Shown: positions 1-10,501 of the stretch, piece by piece
Layout of the letters: every line of letters begins with the position of its first letter
Numbering within the stretch: position 1 is the first letter of the stretch
Source of the DNA: Cryptomeria japonica
Lineage: Eukaryota; Streptophyta; Pinopsida; Cupressales; Cupressaceae
Length of the DNA: 43,877 nt
Assembly (NCBI RefSeq): GCF_030272615.1
Contig: NC_081411.1
Coordinates: 184,755,572 to 184,799,448, forward strand
Direction of reading: 5' to 3'
Notes under the pieces: generated by a model
What the model was told of the DNA's origin: nothing
Database searches by the model: none
What the model saw: the letters and a program-made list of their open reading frames with translations, nothing else
Program-made: the position numbers and the translations under genes

Positions 1-393
1 GTTACAAAGAAGTTTATTGCCTATTTTGATTGCAACAGTCATAAAAATTTGGCCTAGGAAATAAGCATGAACAACCTAGAAGAGTGAACAGTTACAAGAT
101 ATCCTTTGCCTTCACTATTGATATACACCCATGTCAAAAGCTATATTTGAAAAGAATTTGTTATTCTTTATGAATCCAAACCCACAAGTATCTTAGGACT
201 TGGTCCTAAGGTCCTTGATAGTTTTGAATTCCCACCCTCAAATGCTTTCTCTATCCTTTAGGATTTTGAGGTCTTGGAGGATATGTGGGTCTTGAGCTTA
301 ACCATTGCATTAATGGTGGTGCCAAGTTTCAAAATGGGTACTTAACTTGAATTTTGAGCCCATTCAATACACTTTTCATTTTAATTAAGAGAT

Positions 394-547
394 AGTTTGA
401 GACCTAAAAGTGATTAAGCTATCAAGACCTTAACTGTCAATGCTACCAAGGCCATCATTTGCGCCCTAGTATTTTGAGACCTACAAGTGATTAAGCTACC
501 AAGATCTGAATTTTCAATGCTATCAAGGCCATAATTTGTGCCCTAGT
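394..547. repeat. Tandem duplication, 77-bp unit, two copies
   Basis: Two adjacent copies (about 394-470 and 471-547) both read GAGACCTA(A/C)AAGTGATTAAG, then CAATGCTA(C/T)CAAGGCCAT, then GCCCTAGT. They differ at several positions, so the duplication is old. The flanks (1-393 and 548-1010) are AT-rich and show no recognisable gene. Confidence 0.8.
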
Positions 548-1509
548 TACTTCTTGTGCATGTGTGTGATTCTTTGGCGATTTCGTTTGATTTTTTGAGT
601 TTCAAAAGTAGATAGGTCCTATACTTGTGTCATAGAATGGAATTCCAAAATGATCTCCAAGAGTTAAGGTCATAGAGGCATGTTAAGATATTTTACTAGT
701 CATAGTTGATTTGTGGAATTTTGGATCTTTAGAGATCCTCAAGACTTGTAATTCCACAATTGGTGTAGTGTCAAAAATTGAATACCCCTTTGCAATTCAA
801 CCTACGCTTTTGTATTCATTTTAGTGTCCATTACCCTAACATTTGAGTAGGCTCATTTTAGTCCTTGCATCAACCTTTTACCTCGGATGCTCAAGACACT
901 TTTTCTAGCACCTATCTTTCAGCTTTAATTTCATGTTAGCCATGGGTTTTTCTTGCCACTCATCATTATTTAGCATGATTCATATGGAGACTAGCACAAT
1001 GCGTGGACACCTATGCTTCTAGGTGTAGTACAATTGAGAGCTGGTAGAAGTTTGGATCCCTCAATTATTGTTCCAGGACATACCACAGCATTGTATACGT
1101 TGCAATCGATACCTATGTTGGGTTGTCCACGTTCAGTTGCCATGGAAAATTTTTGCAAATTTAAGAAAAAGATGATATTTAAACAGACCTACACCTTGAA
1201 TGGAAGAAAATGTTATCTTAATACTTTGCGTTACTGAAAAAATATTTAAAAGTTATATATAATCAGATAAATTAAACTTAATGATAAGTATCTAGCATAA
1301 ATTTTAAAAGTTGACAAATAAAGTAGATTACAGAATAGTATAAGAATTAAGAATAGAAGAAATGTTAATCAGATTGTTAAAAAGAAATAGGTTATGTTTG
1401 TATTGAAATAAGGTATATTACAAAATAATATAAGAAGTAAGAATATAAGAAATGGTATTTAGATTGTAAAAAGGAAAAACGGTTATGTTTGATATAAAAA
1501 TGAGTACAT
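548..1509. other. AT-rich intergenic sequence
   Basis: No gene recognised. A 74-codon plus-strand frame at 1013-1237 has somewhat gene-like composition in its first 50 codons but matches no family I know and has no supporting context. I do not call it a gene. Confidence 0.5.
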
Positions 1510-2580
1510 GAGAATATAACAAAATATGGTCAAACAGGTTAAAAAAAAATATGCTTCATAATTTATTTAATGATACAAATATTTCTTTTTCAAATACCTA
1601 TTAATAACTTTTATTTTGATACTTTTGTTCACTCTTAATAAGAGATAAAAGTCTTAATAATCATTAAAATATTAAAACTTTGTGAATAAATACTAGTTTA
1701 TTTATTTATTAATCTAATTATTATTGTTTTAGTATAAAGAGGAAAAAATATATTTAATAACTCAAATTCATGAAAAAATGTCTTAATACCTTACATTAAT
1801 AAATTCCCCCCACCCCTCAAACCTCGCATTACTGAAAAAGAGTAAAGCATAAGTATTACACTACTTAAAATAATAAGGGACTGAAGTGTGTTGGCTACAA
1901 TGATGGGTATGCTTAGTAAGGTGGTAAAATGTTTAATGTTAAACCAATTTTTTTAGACAGCTAGTTTCGTACAATATTTCAAGTTTTTATTGAAAATGAT
2001 TTTAATATTATAATCATTAAAAATCCATTGTTCATAATGTTATCTTTCTCTCACACTTGCTCTCTTTCCTTGGTGATGGATCATGGTGTTTGATCTAAAA
2101 TGTTGGCAACAAAAAAATTTACATGGTCAAATCCAAAAGAATAACAAGCAAATGATTTTAATATATCATATTTATCCTTAAATATTGAGCATGTAATATA
2201 GGAGGTGTTTAATAAAAAGGTTATAGTTGGTATATATGTTGATTTAACTAAGAGTCCTAAAACAATAATTTAAATATGTAAAGTAAAATTAAGAGAATGA
2301 ATTATATTTATTGGTTTTTCTAGTAATAGAGGAGGATCATACATCTTTAAATGAAAATTTGAGAAAGTATTTAGGTTGAGGATTTAAGGGTGTCCCACCC
2401 ATTTTGTAGATTGTGCACAAAAAAGAAATGATCAAAATACCCCAGCTTATTGATGGAGTAATAATAACAATCTAATTCTTTGTTTATATGTCAACCTCTC
2501 CATTATCTAGATGATGGCAAGAAGTAGCTCCAATTATGAGAGTAGTTGTGCTAGCAAGTCATAGGAAGCAGGATGGTCTC
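1510..2580 (+). repeat. Dispersed repeat family A, copy 1
   Basis: This stretch shares long interrupted similarity with 32590-32912 and with 41040-41530. Shared landmarks are an AATATGCTT.ATAAT.TATTTAAT block, CTTAATACCTTACATTAATAAATTCC, and GATGGGTATGCTTAGTAAGGTG (1902-1923, and again near 41390). Its later part (about 2190-2330, GGAGGTGTTTA.TAAAAAGGTTATAG) reappears at 43685-43810, and CAATTATGAGA at about 2530 reappears at the window's right edge. No coding capacity is visible. It could be a non-autonomous element or a segmental duplication; ends are approximate. Confidence 0.65.
2064..2110 (+). ncRNA. Decayed hammerhead-ribozyme-like motif (fossil)
   Basis: The order matches the motif at 3385-3439: a CUGAUGA-like box (here TTGGTGA), the stem GATGGATCATG...TGATC, a GAAA-like box (here TAAAA), then TGTTGGC. 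Both catalytic boxes have substitutions, so it should be inactive. It is called only because it aligns with the better copies at 3395 and 30268. Confidence 0.5.
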
Positions 2581-3278
2581 AATATTCTAATTCAAGTGGA
2601 ATCTTCATAGTCTAAGCTCGTCTTCCTTAGTTATTGAGGAGATCTTGTAAATGTTGGAGTTCCTAAGTAACCTCTTCAACTTAGGATTGAATATGTATGT
2701 ACAATAAAGAGATAGGAATAATCTTCTCATAAATGATTTAAGATAATAATATTCTTTGAAATTAAAAATAGTACTATTTTAAGTCATCCATATATGAGAT
2801 TTAAAATAATTTTTCAAATTAGAAACACTAAATTGTAGGAAAAAACGTACATGGCTAGGTTGAGCAGTCCTCTAGATAAATAAGTCTAGGAGGAAAGGTG
2901 GGAAAATACCACAAATCCATTTCCAAGCATCTTGGTTCTGAGGGCACAACTAAAAATATTTTTAAATTTGAGTGTATGGAAATATTATGTATTGTAAGAA
3001 AGTCACTATGCCTTAGTCTTTGTTGTAGTAATAATTAATGACAAACTAAGAACTAGAGAAAATGAAAATTTTTATTCTTGAGTCAAGGCTTCTAGATCAT
3101 ATTGAATCTAATAGTCATTTGCAAGACAAAGAGATTAACCTCTATCATTTGTAATCTTTTTATGATCTTGAGAGGTAAACCAAGTTTGTGCAACATGAAA
3201 ATATGAAATAAACTTGGATGCAAAAAATAAATGGAAATTGTAGAGCCAATATTAGTAGATTTCCACAATCCATTTGTA
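2581..3278. other. AT-rich intergenic sequence
   Basis: No gene, RNA or element recognised on either strand. Confidence 0.5.
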
Positions 3279-3319
3279 TGTCTATATGAGCTTCTCGATT
3301 TGATTGTGTGAGCTTTTTT

Positions 3320-3359
3320 GCATCAAATTTTTGGATCACACTCTGTGATCCATCATCAT
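3320..3359 (-). ncRNA. Degenerate hammerhead-like motif, opposite strand
   Basis: Read on the minus strand: ATGATGA (first C of CUGAUGA lost), stem GGATCA..TGATCC, then AAAAATTTGATGC where GAAAC-GUUGAUGC is expected. The stem is intact but both core boxes are altered, so it is probably a non-functional partner of the copy at 3385-3439. Confidence 0.5.
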
Positions 3360-3384
3360 GGTGAAAGAAAAGAGAGAGCACAAG

Positions 3385-3439
3385 TATTTTCATCCTGATG
3401 ATGGATCATAGAGTGTGATCCGAAACGTTGATGCAAAAA
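3385..3439 (+). ncRNA. Hammerhead ribozyme candidate (Penelope-like type, minimal helix III)
   Basis: A self-cleaving RNA fold can be read directly. The CUGAUGA box is at 3395-3401. Helix II is GGATCA (3403-3408) pairing with TGATCC (3416-3421) around a 7-nt loop. The GAAA box is at 3422-3425. CGT (3426-3428) gives the self-complementary ACGU of a minimal helix III, and cleavage is expected after T3429. Helix I is CATC (3391-3394) with GATG (3430-3433), followed by a mismatch and three T-A pairs. One extra T lies between the first box and helix II. Such a short helix III is known from Penelope-like elements, where dimeric forms are thought to be active. Activity is inferred, not shown. Confidence 0.72.
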
Positions 3440-3475
3440 AGCTCACACAATCAAATCTAGAAGCTCATATAGACA

Positions 3476-6400
3476 ATTGTAGAGGCACCAAAATGTTTTT
3501 TTGCTAAGCCATGTTGGTGTTTCCACCTGATTATCTAGAAATCACTATGAATTATCCAATTTCAATCAACAAATCTCTAGGTCAATGGCCAACGAATGAA
3601 ATTTAGTCACAAGACTAATATCTCCTAAACTTCTAGTTCTGTTAGACCAAGGGGGGGCACCCTATATAATATTTTAAGGTCTTGTGCAAATCTTATCAAA
3701 TATTGTAATTAAGTAGACAATTCTTAATGGATTTCAACCATGGCAGCATACTTCAACCCTAAATTGTCTTTATTCATGGCTATTTATCTGCATTTGTACA
3801 ATTGAGTACAAATTCTAAGCTAATTTACGCCTAAGAACAAAAACTTAAAAGGATTTATCATTTTGAGTTTTTTTATAACCTAATATGAACATTCAAACAA
3901 ATCAATGTCTGAATCCTACAAAAATGATGTCAAGTTACAAATCATAAACATATTCATGCAATATAATCAACTCAAATAATTTAGACTTTAGCATTCATGA
4001 ATTACATAAATGTTCTCACATTTGTTATCACAAAATTTTACTTATGGATCACTATCATCCTCTCAAAATCACAATGATGTGCACATAGAATTTAATCATT
4101 TCACTAAAATAAACCCACACAAACATCAAATAGTTACATGGAAATTATAATGATAAACCAAAATATGCTTGATATATTCTATCTTTATGAAAATTGAGAG
4201 TACAATTGGGAGACCAATCTATAATATTTTCATTTCTCTTCAAAATGATTGAATCTATTACATGGATATACAAACTCTCTACAATTATCTCCTATGACTC
4301 TAGCTGGACACTTTCTCTATCTACTCCCCTTAACCAAATATTTATATTCCATAAAAATTCTCTTTAATTCTCCTTTATAGGAATAGGAGATCAAAACAAG
4401 CTTTGGATCATTGTACACATATCACAATTTGATTTGACAATCTTCAAAGTTGTAAAATGTGCCAAAAGCACCTTTGCTTGCATATAAGAAAACAACCATT
4501 TACTTGTTGGAGGTAAAATTGCTTTGATGCAATAGTGCAGACTTTGGTGCTAACTCATAATTTAAACTTTCTTTTGCTAAGATGGATTAATCACAATAAT
4601 AATAGAAGATGGCAGGTAATAAGAAGAAAATGAGAGACCAAGGGACTAAAATATAATGACAAATCATTAATGTGTAGATTGTGTAAATCCAGTTGCTTGT
4701 AATAAAGATAGGGAACCTGTGATCTTAGTGATCTGGCAAGGTCCCATCCCTAATAACCGACATATAACCCAACTCTACATCTTCCTCTATTATATACTCA
4801 ATTGAATTTGAAGTGCCTTCTAAAAAAAATAAACAACATGGAATTAACAAAGAGAAATTGAAAACTTAAAAACTAATAAGAGTGCTCATTTCAGTATACT
4901 CTTATCTCATTGAAACTCAATAGACATCCATGACCTCAGGGTCTGACAAGGTTTGATAATCTATAAAGTATAATTTCAAATGCATTCTTTATCCCTCTTG
5001 TTAAAAAATATATTTGAATAAATAAATTAATTGGGATAAGTGTTCAAAAAATTCATAATTGGCAAATGTTGTATTTATTGTGTTGATATGCTTCATCACA
5101 TACTCAAGTGCAAATAACTTGTCCAATTGGAAGCTCAAATTGTCTACCATCCTCTCCTTGTCACTGTTTATAATGATATCAATTTTTGGGAGTAGTTATA
5201 TGATCTCCATCTTCAATTCCTCTTGAACTTTTTCTATTCTATCATCTTTCAAGAAAGATGGAAAAGGGGAATCTATCATCCAATCATATCTTTTAATTTC
5301 TATCACAAATTTTTAATAATACTTCTCATGTGGACTTAGAAATCTCTTAATATTTTTCATGGCACCGCTAGTAACAAAATTTATTCTTCCTAGTGCCTCC
5401 TCATGACAATTAAAATTATTTTCCTTAAGAATGCACAAAATATACAAATACTTATCATGTAATTATTTAAGGACTAGTTAGTTCCTCTCCTTTGTGAAAT
5501 TGAGGAAGTATTTAAAAATAACGAGCTCCGTGTCCCTGATATGGGTTTAATTTCATTTGTATTTGTTTGTTCCTATCTTCAAGAGTGTATGTGTCAACTC
5601 ATCAAAACTAGTATGACAGGTTTCATCTAAAGGTGAGTGTATGTATTTTCAAACATCTTCTCTATTTATTACCTCAATTGGTACTCTCAAGAATTCTCCT
5701 TCCAAGTTAGTTTGCATTGACTCATAGCGGTTTTTTTTTGTATTTTGGCCATTTCTTAGCTATGGTAGAGATCGAAATAGGGACAACCATGGTGGGAAGT
5801 TAGAACATAAGTGATGGTATAGGTGCTTAGGGTTCGAAGATAAGAGGACTTTGAGTTGTATGCATAAGAGTGGTTTTAGCTTTAGGTCACAATGGAAGCT
5901 AAAAGAGACAAGTGAGTCAGTGAAAAGTATGAGGGTATTTTATATGTTTTCTTTTGGGAATTTCATTAAATATTGTAGCCATTTTAAGTCATTTGCCACC
6001 TTTTTTGTCTATTATTTCCTATGGCTAGCTTTTCTTGGTTTGTAACATCTAGTTTTCCTATGTATTTATGATACCCTTGTTCATATTTTATATCAGCTCA
6101 CCATTATCATTGTTTTCCCCAATTCCATGTTTGACTCTCCTTGGATTTTGTTTCATTGTTAGGGTTATTAGTGCTAGGCTACTAGTTACCATTTGGGGTA
6201 TGTTCTAGTTAGTATGATCCCTATAAATTATGTTTTGCCTTTATGTGTGTACCTAGATATATGTCTTTTATAGGTCAATTAAAATTCCCAAGGTTTGACC
6301 ATGTATTGTTGTTTAGTCAATGTGCAAGTTGGTTTCTTTCGTAGTTTGAATAATGGAAACTTATGGTTTTCTTTATGTGTAGTGCTAGGTTTTGTTTGTA

Positions 6401-8060
6401 TTTAAATTCTATCCAAAATCTGTATAGCCTTTGGGATGTTAAGTTAGGCTCACTTTTCATCCAAGCTTCTAAAAATTTATCACTTTTTGTGTTGTAATTA
6501 TCACTTTCTAGCTTTATTTCTCCTTCACTATTTAAATTTTTTTCTTCTTACCCATTTAGAATCTTAGAAATAGAATAAAGATTCTGAAAATATTTCCCTA
6601 CCTATTCTTATGCTATTTCTTCAATGTGTGTGTGTGTGTGAAATAGTAGAGAGAAAAGTAAAACATGTGAGAGGATATTATTTTTCTAAAAAAATAACGA
6701 AATAAATAATTTTATTTACTAAAATTATTTTTTTATGAATAGGATAGGTTTTTAATCAAATTTAAAGATGAGATAGATAGATTAAAAAAAAATGAAATTA
6801 AAAAATAATCAAAATAAAATATTTAGCAATTTTAATGGTCGATAGTAGTCGTCTAATGTTTTAGTCATTTGAATCATAATATAGAATCATAACTTCTTGT
6901 ATTTTCAAGAAGAATTATGTAAAATCTAGATTGGATCACTTGCAAAATTTGATGTATTAATCACACACACCATGGAATTGATCCAAGAGTCATGGATGTA
7001 ACAATTCAAACATATTTGACCTATAACATGCAAGTTTGAAATGACTAGCTATAGAATTTCCTACTTTGATTTTCCTTTGTCACTAATGTTTGAGGATGTG
7101 CAAGAACTAGCATTGTTTAAAAATGTTGTGGGGAAATTATTGAATTGCAAGAGTCGTGTACTACTAGATTGGCCACTTGACTAGACTTCCTTTAAGGTTG
7201 TGTAAATGATTAAAGATAACACTCTTTAGTTAAGTAGATGTGAAAAGATTATTTAATGCGAAATTAGATTTCTTTTAATACTTGTAAGAAAAGCGTTCCT
7301 CAAATTATTCTCTTCCCGATGCATATAATTTTTTAATATTAGTTGTTTGTGATTTAATGCACTTTGAATGCCTTCAAATACCAAAACATAGTGACTAATC
7401 ACACATAACAAGTATCTAGTGCAACCATAAAGAGTATGAAATAAATGGTCAACAAATTGTAAATTTTGAATTTTGAATATGAAGGGTCAATTCCACATGC
7501 TCCAAATTTACTTTCACACACAATAGGATTGACCTAAAACATGAACGTATTAATAGATTATGTTCCTTTTAATGATCGCAAATAGTTTTAGAATGATCAA
7601 TCACAACACATGATTTTCAAATACTAATTAGTTGTGAGCTATAATATATTGAATGAATTTCAATATCAAGATATAGCAACTAATCACATGTAATGTGTGT
7701 CAAATATGATTATAAAAAAAAGGGGATACCACTTACGTAAATAAATAAATAATATTTTAAATATTAAATTTAAAAACAAATTTCACATAACATACAATTA
7801 CTACTATACAATGCAAAAAATATATAAACATAAAAAATACTAATATCAAAGTCATAAATAAATATTATAAAAATAAAATAAAATATATTATAAATAAATA
7901 TTATAAAAATAAAATAAAATTTATTGAAAAATATACTATCTCTCTCTATATGTTTATATTCTATATAATTATATTAAACGATTGCACCAAAATGAATCCA
8001 AAACTATATCTAAGTTCATATTACAAGTGACATTATAAGATGTAAACAAATTTAAAATTG
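3476..8060. other. Long gene-free AT-rich region
   Basis: About 4.6 kb with no gene I can support. It contains homopolymer and AT-rich stretches (for example 6700-6830 and 7720-7960), a short TG run near 6625-6640, and small chance frames such as 5851-6045. No LTR ends, tRNA or recognisable protein fragments were seen. Confidence 0.5.
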
Positions 8061-8279
8061 TAAATTCAATGCCTCATTTGCACCTACTCCACTTTCAAAT
8101 CTTATATATGATTCCACCTAAAGAAAGCTATGAGTCCAGCTATACAAAGTCGTCTCAGTCCTCATGTGTCTCGTTTAAAAGGAAAAAGAAATCTACAATA
8201 AGGCAACGAGGCTCACGTTACCACTCTTTCCGATTTGGAGTCTTTTTTCTTCCACGTCTTTTTGACTATTTTCCCCATT

Positions 8280-9162
8280 TCTTCGAACCGAGGATACGTA
8301 TAATAAAGCGATTAATAAATTTTGAGCCCCAGCTTTGGTACTATGTAAATGGCAAGGAAGAAACTGCTCTTTGTATGGCAGCGAAATTGGGGTAGCACGT
8401 TCATTCCAGATAAAACAGTGTTCGCACTTGGAATGAACGTGCTACACTTAGTTGCCCAAGTTAGCCAAGTGCAAATCGTTGATTACTTGAATAGAACAGT
8501 ATGCTTACTAGATCTGGTCAACAAGGGACTTGACAAACCTCCAGGGGAAGCACAGACCTGGCTGGAGAAAATCCTCTGCAAATTGCAACCAGGAAAAACA
8601 ACTTCAATGTAAGTTTCTTTCTACACTAATCTTCCACTGTCACTGAAATTGTTTCCTTTAACCGGATCTCGTGAACTATTAAAATGGGTAACGACAAAGT
8701 GAAATTAATGAAAGTATTTCCTCTGGAGATTTGATCTGAAACACATCTGTCGCTTTTCGTGGTGCTGATGTGGCAGATGAGTACACCAATCACCACAGGA
8801 GATAAAGTATTGTTCCTCTGTGTCACCAACCTATTGGTTTGTACCACCTTTGTCTTTACGGCCTACGGCTTCAGCTTGCAGTGTACGCCATGCTTTTCAA
8901 CTAAGCTCCCAAACTGGGTTGGCTTGTTCTTGGGTCCTGCATGTTCATCTGCTCCTGTGCTAATTTGGCTTTTTTCTACATGGTTGCAAAGTTTTCGGTG
9001 AAGAAGGCTAGGTTTAACCACCTCAATGGTCTGTTTCCTTATCTTACTGAACGGGTGGGGGAGTACGTGTGGACGAATATGGGGGGCTGGTGCAAAACCA
9101 TATGGAAGATAGCAATCAGCCTAAAAGTGAGTCTGGTCGAAATGGTAATAACGTTTAGATGA
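8280..9162 (+). pseudogene. Ankyrin-repeat membrane protein, broken fragment
   Basis: Translated pieces look like ankyrin repeats in order: NGKEETALCMAAKLG (ending in TAG at 8393-8395), then in another frame GMNVLHLVAQ...VDYL (about 8431-8490), then back in the first frame DLAGENPLQIATRKNNFN (about 8555-8608). A good splice donor (AAT|GTAAGT, 8609) follows, with an acceptor GTGGCAG|ATG at 8776. This phase-0 intron joins an exon coding a hydrophobic helix (VLFLCVTNLLVCTTFVF). A second hydrophobic segment (CMFICSCANLAFFYMVAKF) continues one frame away. Ankyrin repeats followed by membrane helices are the layout of plant ACD6/ITN1-like proteins. At least three frame changes make this a pseudogene. 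Frame 8069-8280 upstream is not recognised. The family is moderately sure, the exact member is not. Confidence 0.55.
8609..8776 (+). other. Putative intron of the ankyrin pseudogene
   Basis: GTAAGT donor and a CAG acceptor about 168 bp apart. The flanking codons join in the same phase, linking the last ankyrin-like repeat to the membrane segment. Retention of an intron argues for a decayed genomic copy rather than a processed one. Confidence 0.4.
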
Positions 9163-9862
9163 AGCGTCAAAATCGTGTTATTGTCGACAAAGAGGAGAGA
9201 GGGGTTTAAATGAGAATTTTTGTCTATGCAGCATGTAGGATGTATTTTTTATTATATTAATTTTTTAATTAAAAAATGGTTAAATAAGATTGTGGGGATG
9301 GGATGCATATACTGGAGTATGCACATGTATGTGACTATGCAAATAAAACATGTTTTTAATTAGATTTTAAATTATTTTATATTTGTAAAAGAAAAATAAA
9401 CTTTTCTCTATGATTAATTTAGGTAAATTAATCATATATTATTTCATATTAATTAAATCATCGAAGGCGTCTTATATGAGATAGGTGATCTGTTAGAGTA
9501 GATCAATGACTAGCATGACACGTCTACTGATGCAAGATGATTGAGATAACTTCAATCATCCATCGCTTTCAATGTTTCTTTCTAACACAATCACATGGAA
9601 GGACAAACAAAACGAGCAAAGACAAAAGACACATAATATAAGGGGTTAGTACTAAAAAAAAAGGGCTCCAAGTCAAATAGTTCCAAAGAGCCTTATAATC
9701 AAATGTCTCAACCACTAATATCATTCTTGGAGCGCTATCATAAGAACACAAATGGTCACATAAAAAGAGCAAGAGCATGCATCAAATGATGAACAATGAT
9801 TCATAAATAGAAAAGCTATGAGCTCATGGGGACGAGAAAAGAGAGAATATGGATGCCACAAG
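9163..9862. other. AT-rich intergenic sequence
   Basis: Nothing recognised on either strand. The 69-codon minus-strand frame at 9569-9778 resembles no family I know. Confidence 0.5.
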
Positions 9863-10110
9863 CTAGCAAGTTATGTTATGCTAGGTGATCCATGAGAAGA
9901 AGAGAAAGAGAGGTCGTGGAATTGACATTCTAGCAAGTAGTGTTATGCTAGGTGACCCATGAGAACAAGAACACTCATGGGACAAAAGCTATATTATGTT
10001 GTGTGATTTATATAAAGAGAGAGTCAAAATATTCTAGCACATTTTGTTATGCTAGTTCCATTGTATGAAAAAGGAAGAGCTGAATGGTCTAGCAAGCTGT
10101 GTTATGCTAG
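9863..10110. repeat. Four dispersed copies of a 22-bp hairpin
   Basis: CTAGCA...TATGCTAG units occur at 9863-9884, 9930-9951, 10034-10055 and 10089-10110. The CTAGCA and TGCTAG arms and the length are kept in all four, while the middle varies slightly (AGTTATGT, AGTAGTGT, CATTTTGT, AGCTGTGT). Spacing is irregular (67, 104 and 55 bp), so this is not a simple satellite. A further decayed copy may lie near 9987. Function unknown. Confidence 0.75.
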
Positions 10111-10159
10111 TCAACTCACCCTACTATATTTGTGGTTGTTTGGTTTTAGGAGTTAACCA

Positions 10160-10290
10160 TCTTTTATAAGACTTGTTGGTATTGTTTGTAGCATGCAATA
10201 ACTTGTATAAGACATATAAAAGGTTGCATTTGGTTTTCGGAATGAAGCATCTCGTATAAGACTTATTGGTCTGGTTTTGAGAATGAACAC
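10160..10290. repeat. Degenerate short repeats (TATAAGACTTRTTGGT)
   Basis: TATAAGACTTGTTGGT (near 10164), GTATAAGACATATAAAAGG (near 10206) and GTATAAGACTTATTGGT (near 10253) recur with a 40-50 bp spacing, each with GGTTTT and GAATGA nearby. They directly follow the hairpin cluster and may belong to the same element or LTR. Confidence 0.45.
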
Positions 10291-10496
10291 CCCATATAAG
10301 GCATTAAAATTTAAAAAATAGTACAACAACAGTGTTATGTATGCCCCCCTTAAGATGTCAGCATAAAGGTGCATTGATGTCTTAATGAAGCTAGAAACTA
10401 GGATACACACCTTCAACACCAAGGAGATATCCTTTAGTCTACAACATACATAAATCCAACCTAAAGATATACGACTCTTAGAAGAAAGGAAAATAT

Positions 10497-10501
10497 ATTT
10501 G
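10497..10501. repeat. Target-site duplication, left (ATTTG)
   Basis: ATTTG lies just before the 5' LTR and is repeated at 18288-18292 just after the 3' LTR. It is a 5-bp duplication, as expected for gypsy integrases. Confidence 0.9.

Larger units (their letters stand above)
3279..3475. repeat. Foldback (inverted repeat) with two opposed hammerhead-like motifs
   Basis: The left arm starts TGTCTATATGAGCTTCT and the right arm ends AGAAGCTCATATAGACA. Arms of about 75-80 bp pair with few mismatches around a purine-rich spacer (about 3360-3385). Each arm carries one hammerhead-like unit, on opposite strands. A related foldback lies at 30130-30350. Head-to-head pairs of partial copies are known for Penelope-like elements, but no reverse transcriptase or GIY-YIG endonuclease sequence is visible nearby. 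Confidence 0.8.

Noticed and set aside
1013-1237. 74-codon plus-strand frame
   Set aside because: No family recognised, no promoter or splice context, and the tail runs into AT-rich sequence.
3385-3439. Retrozyme (LTR-borne type III hammerhead)
   Set aside because: Helix III is minimal, and no paired 300-400 bp LTRs, PBS or PPT flank it; the Penelope-like type fits better.
9863-10110. CRISPR-like array
   Set aside because: Spacing is irregular (55-104 bp), repeats are only 22 bp, there are no cas genes, and the genome is a plant.
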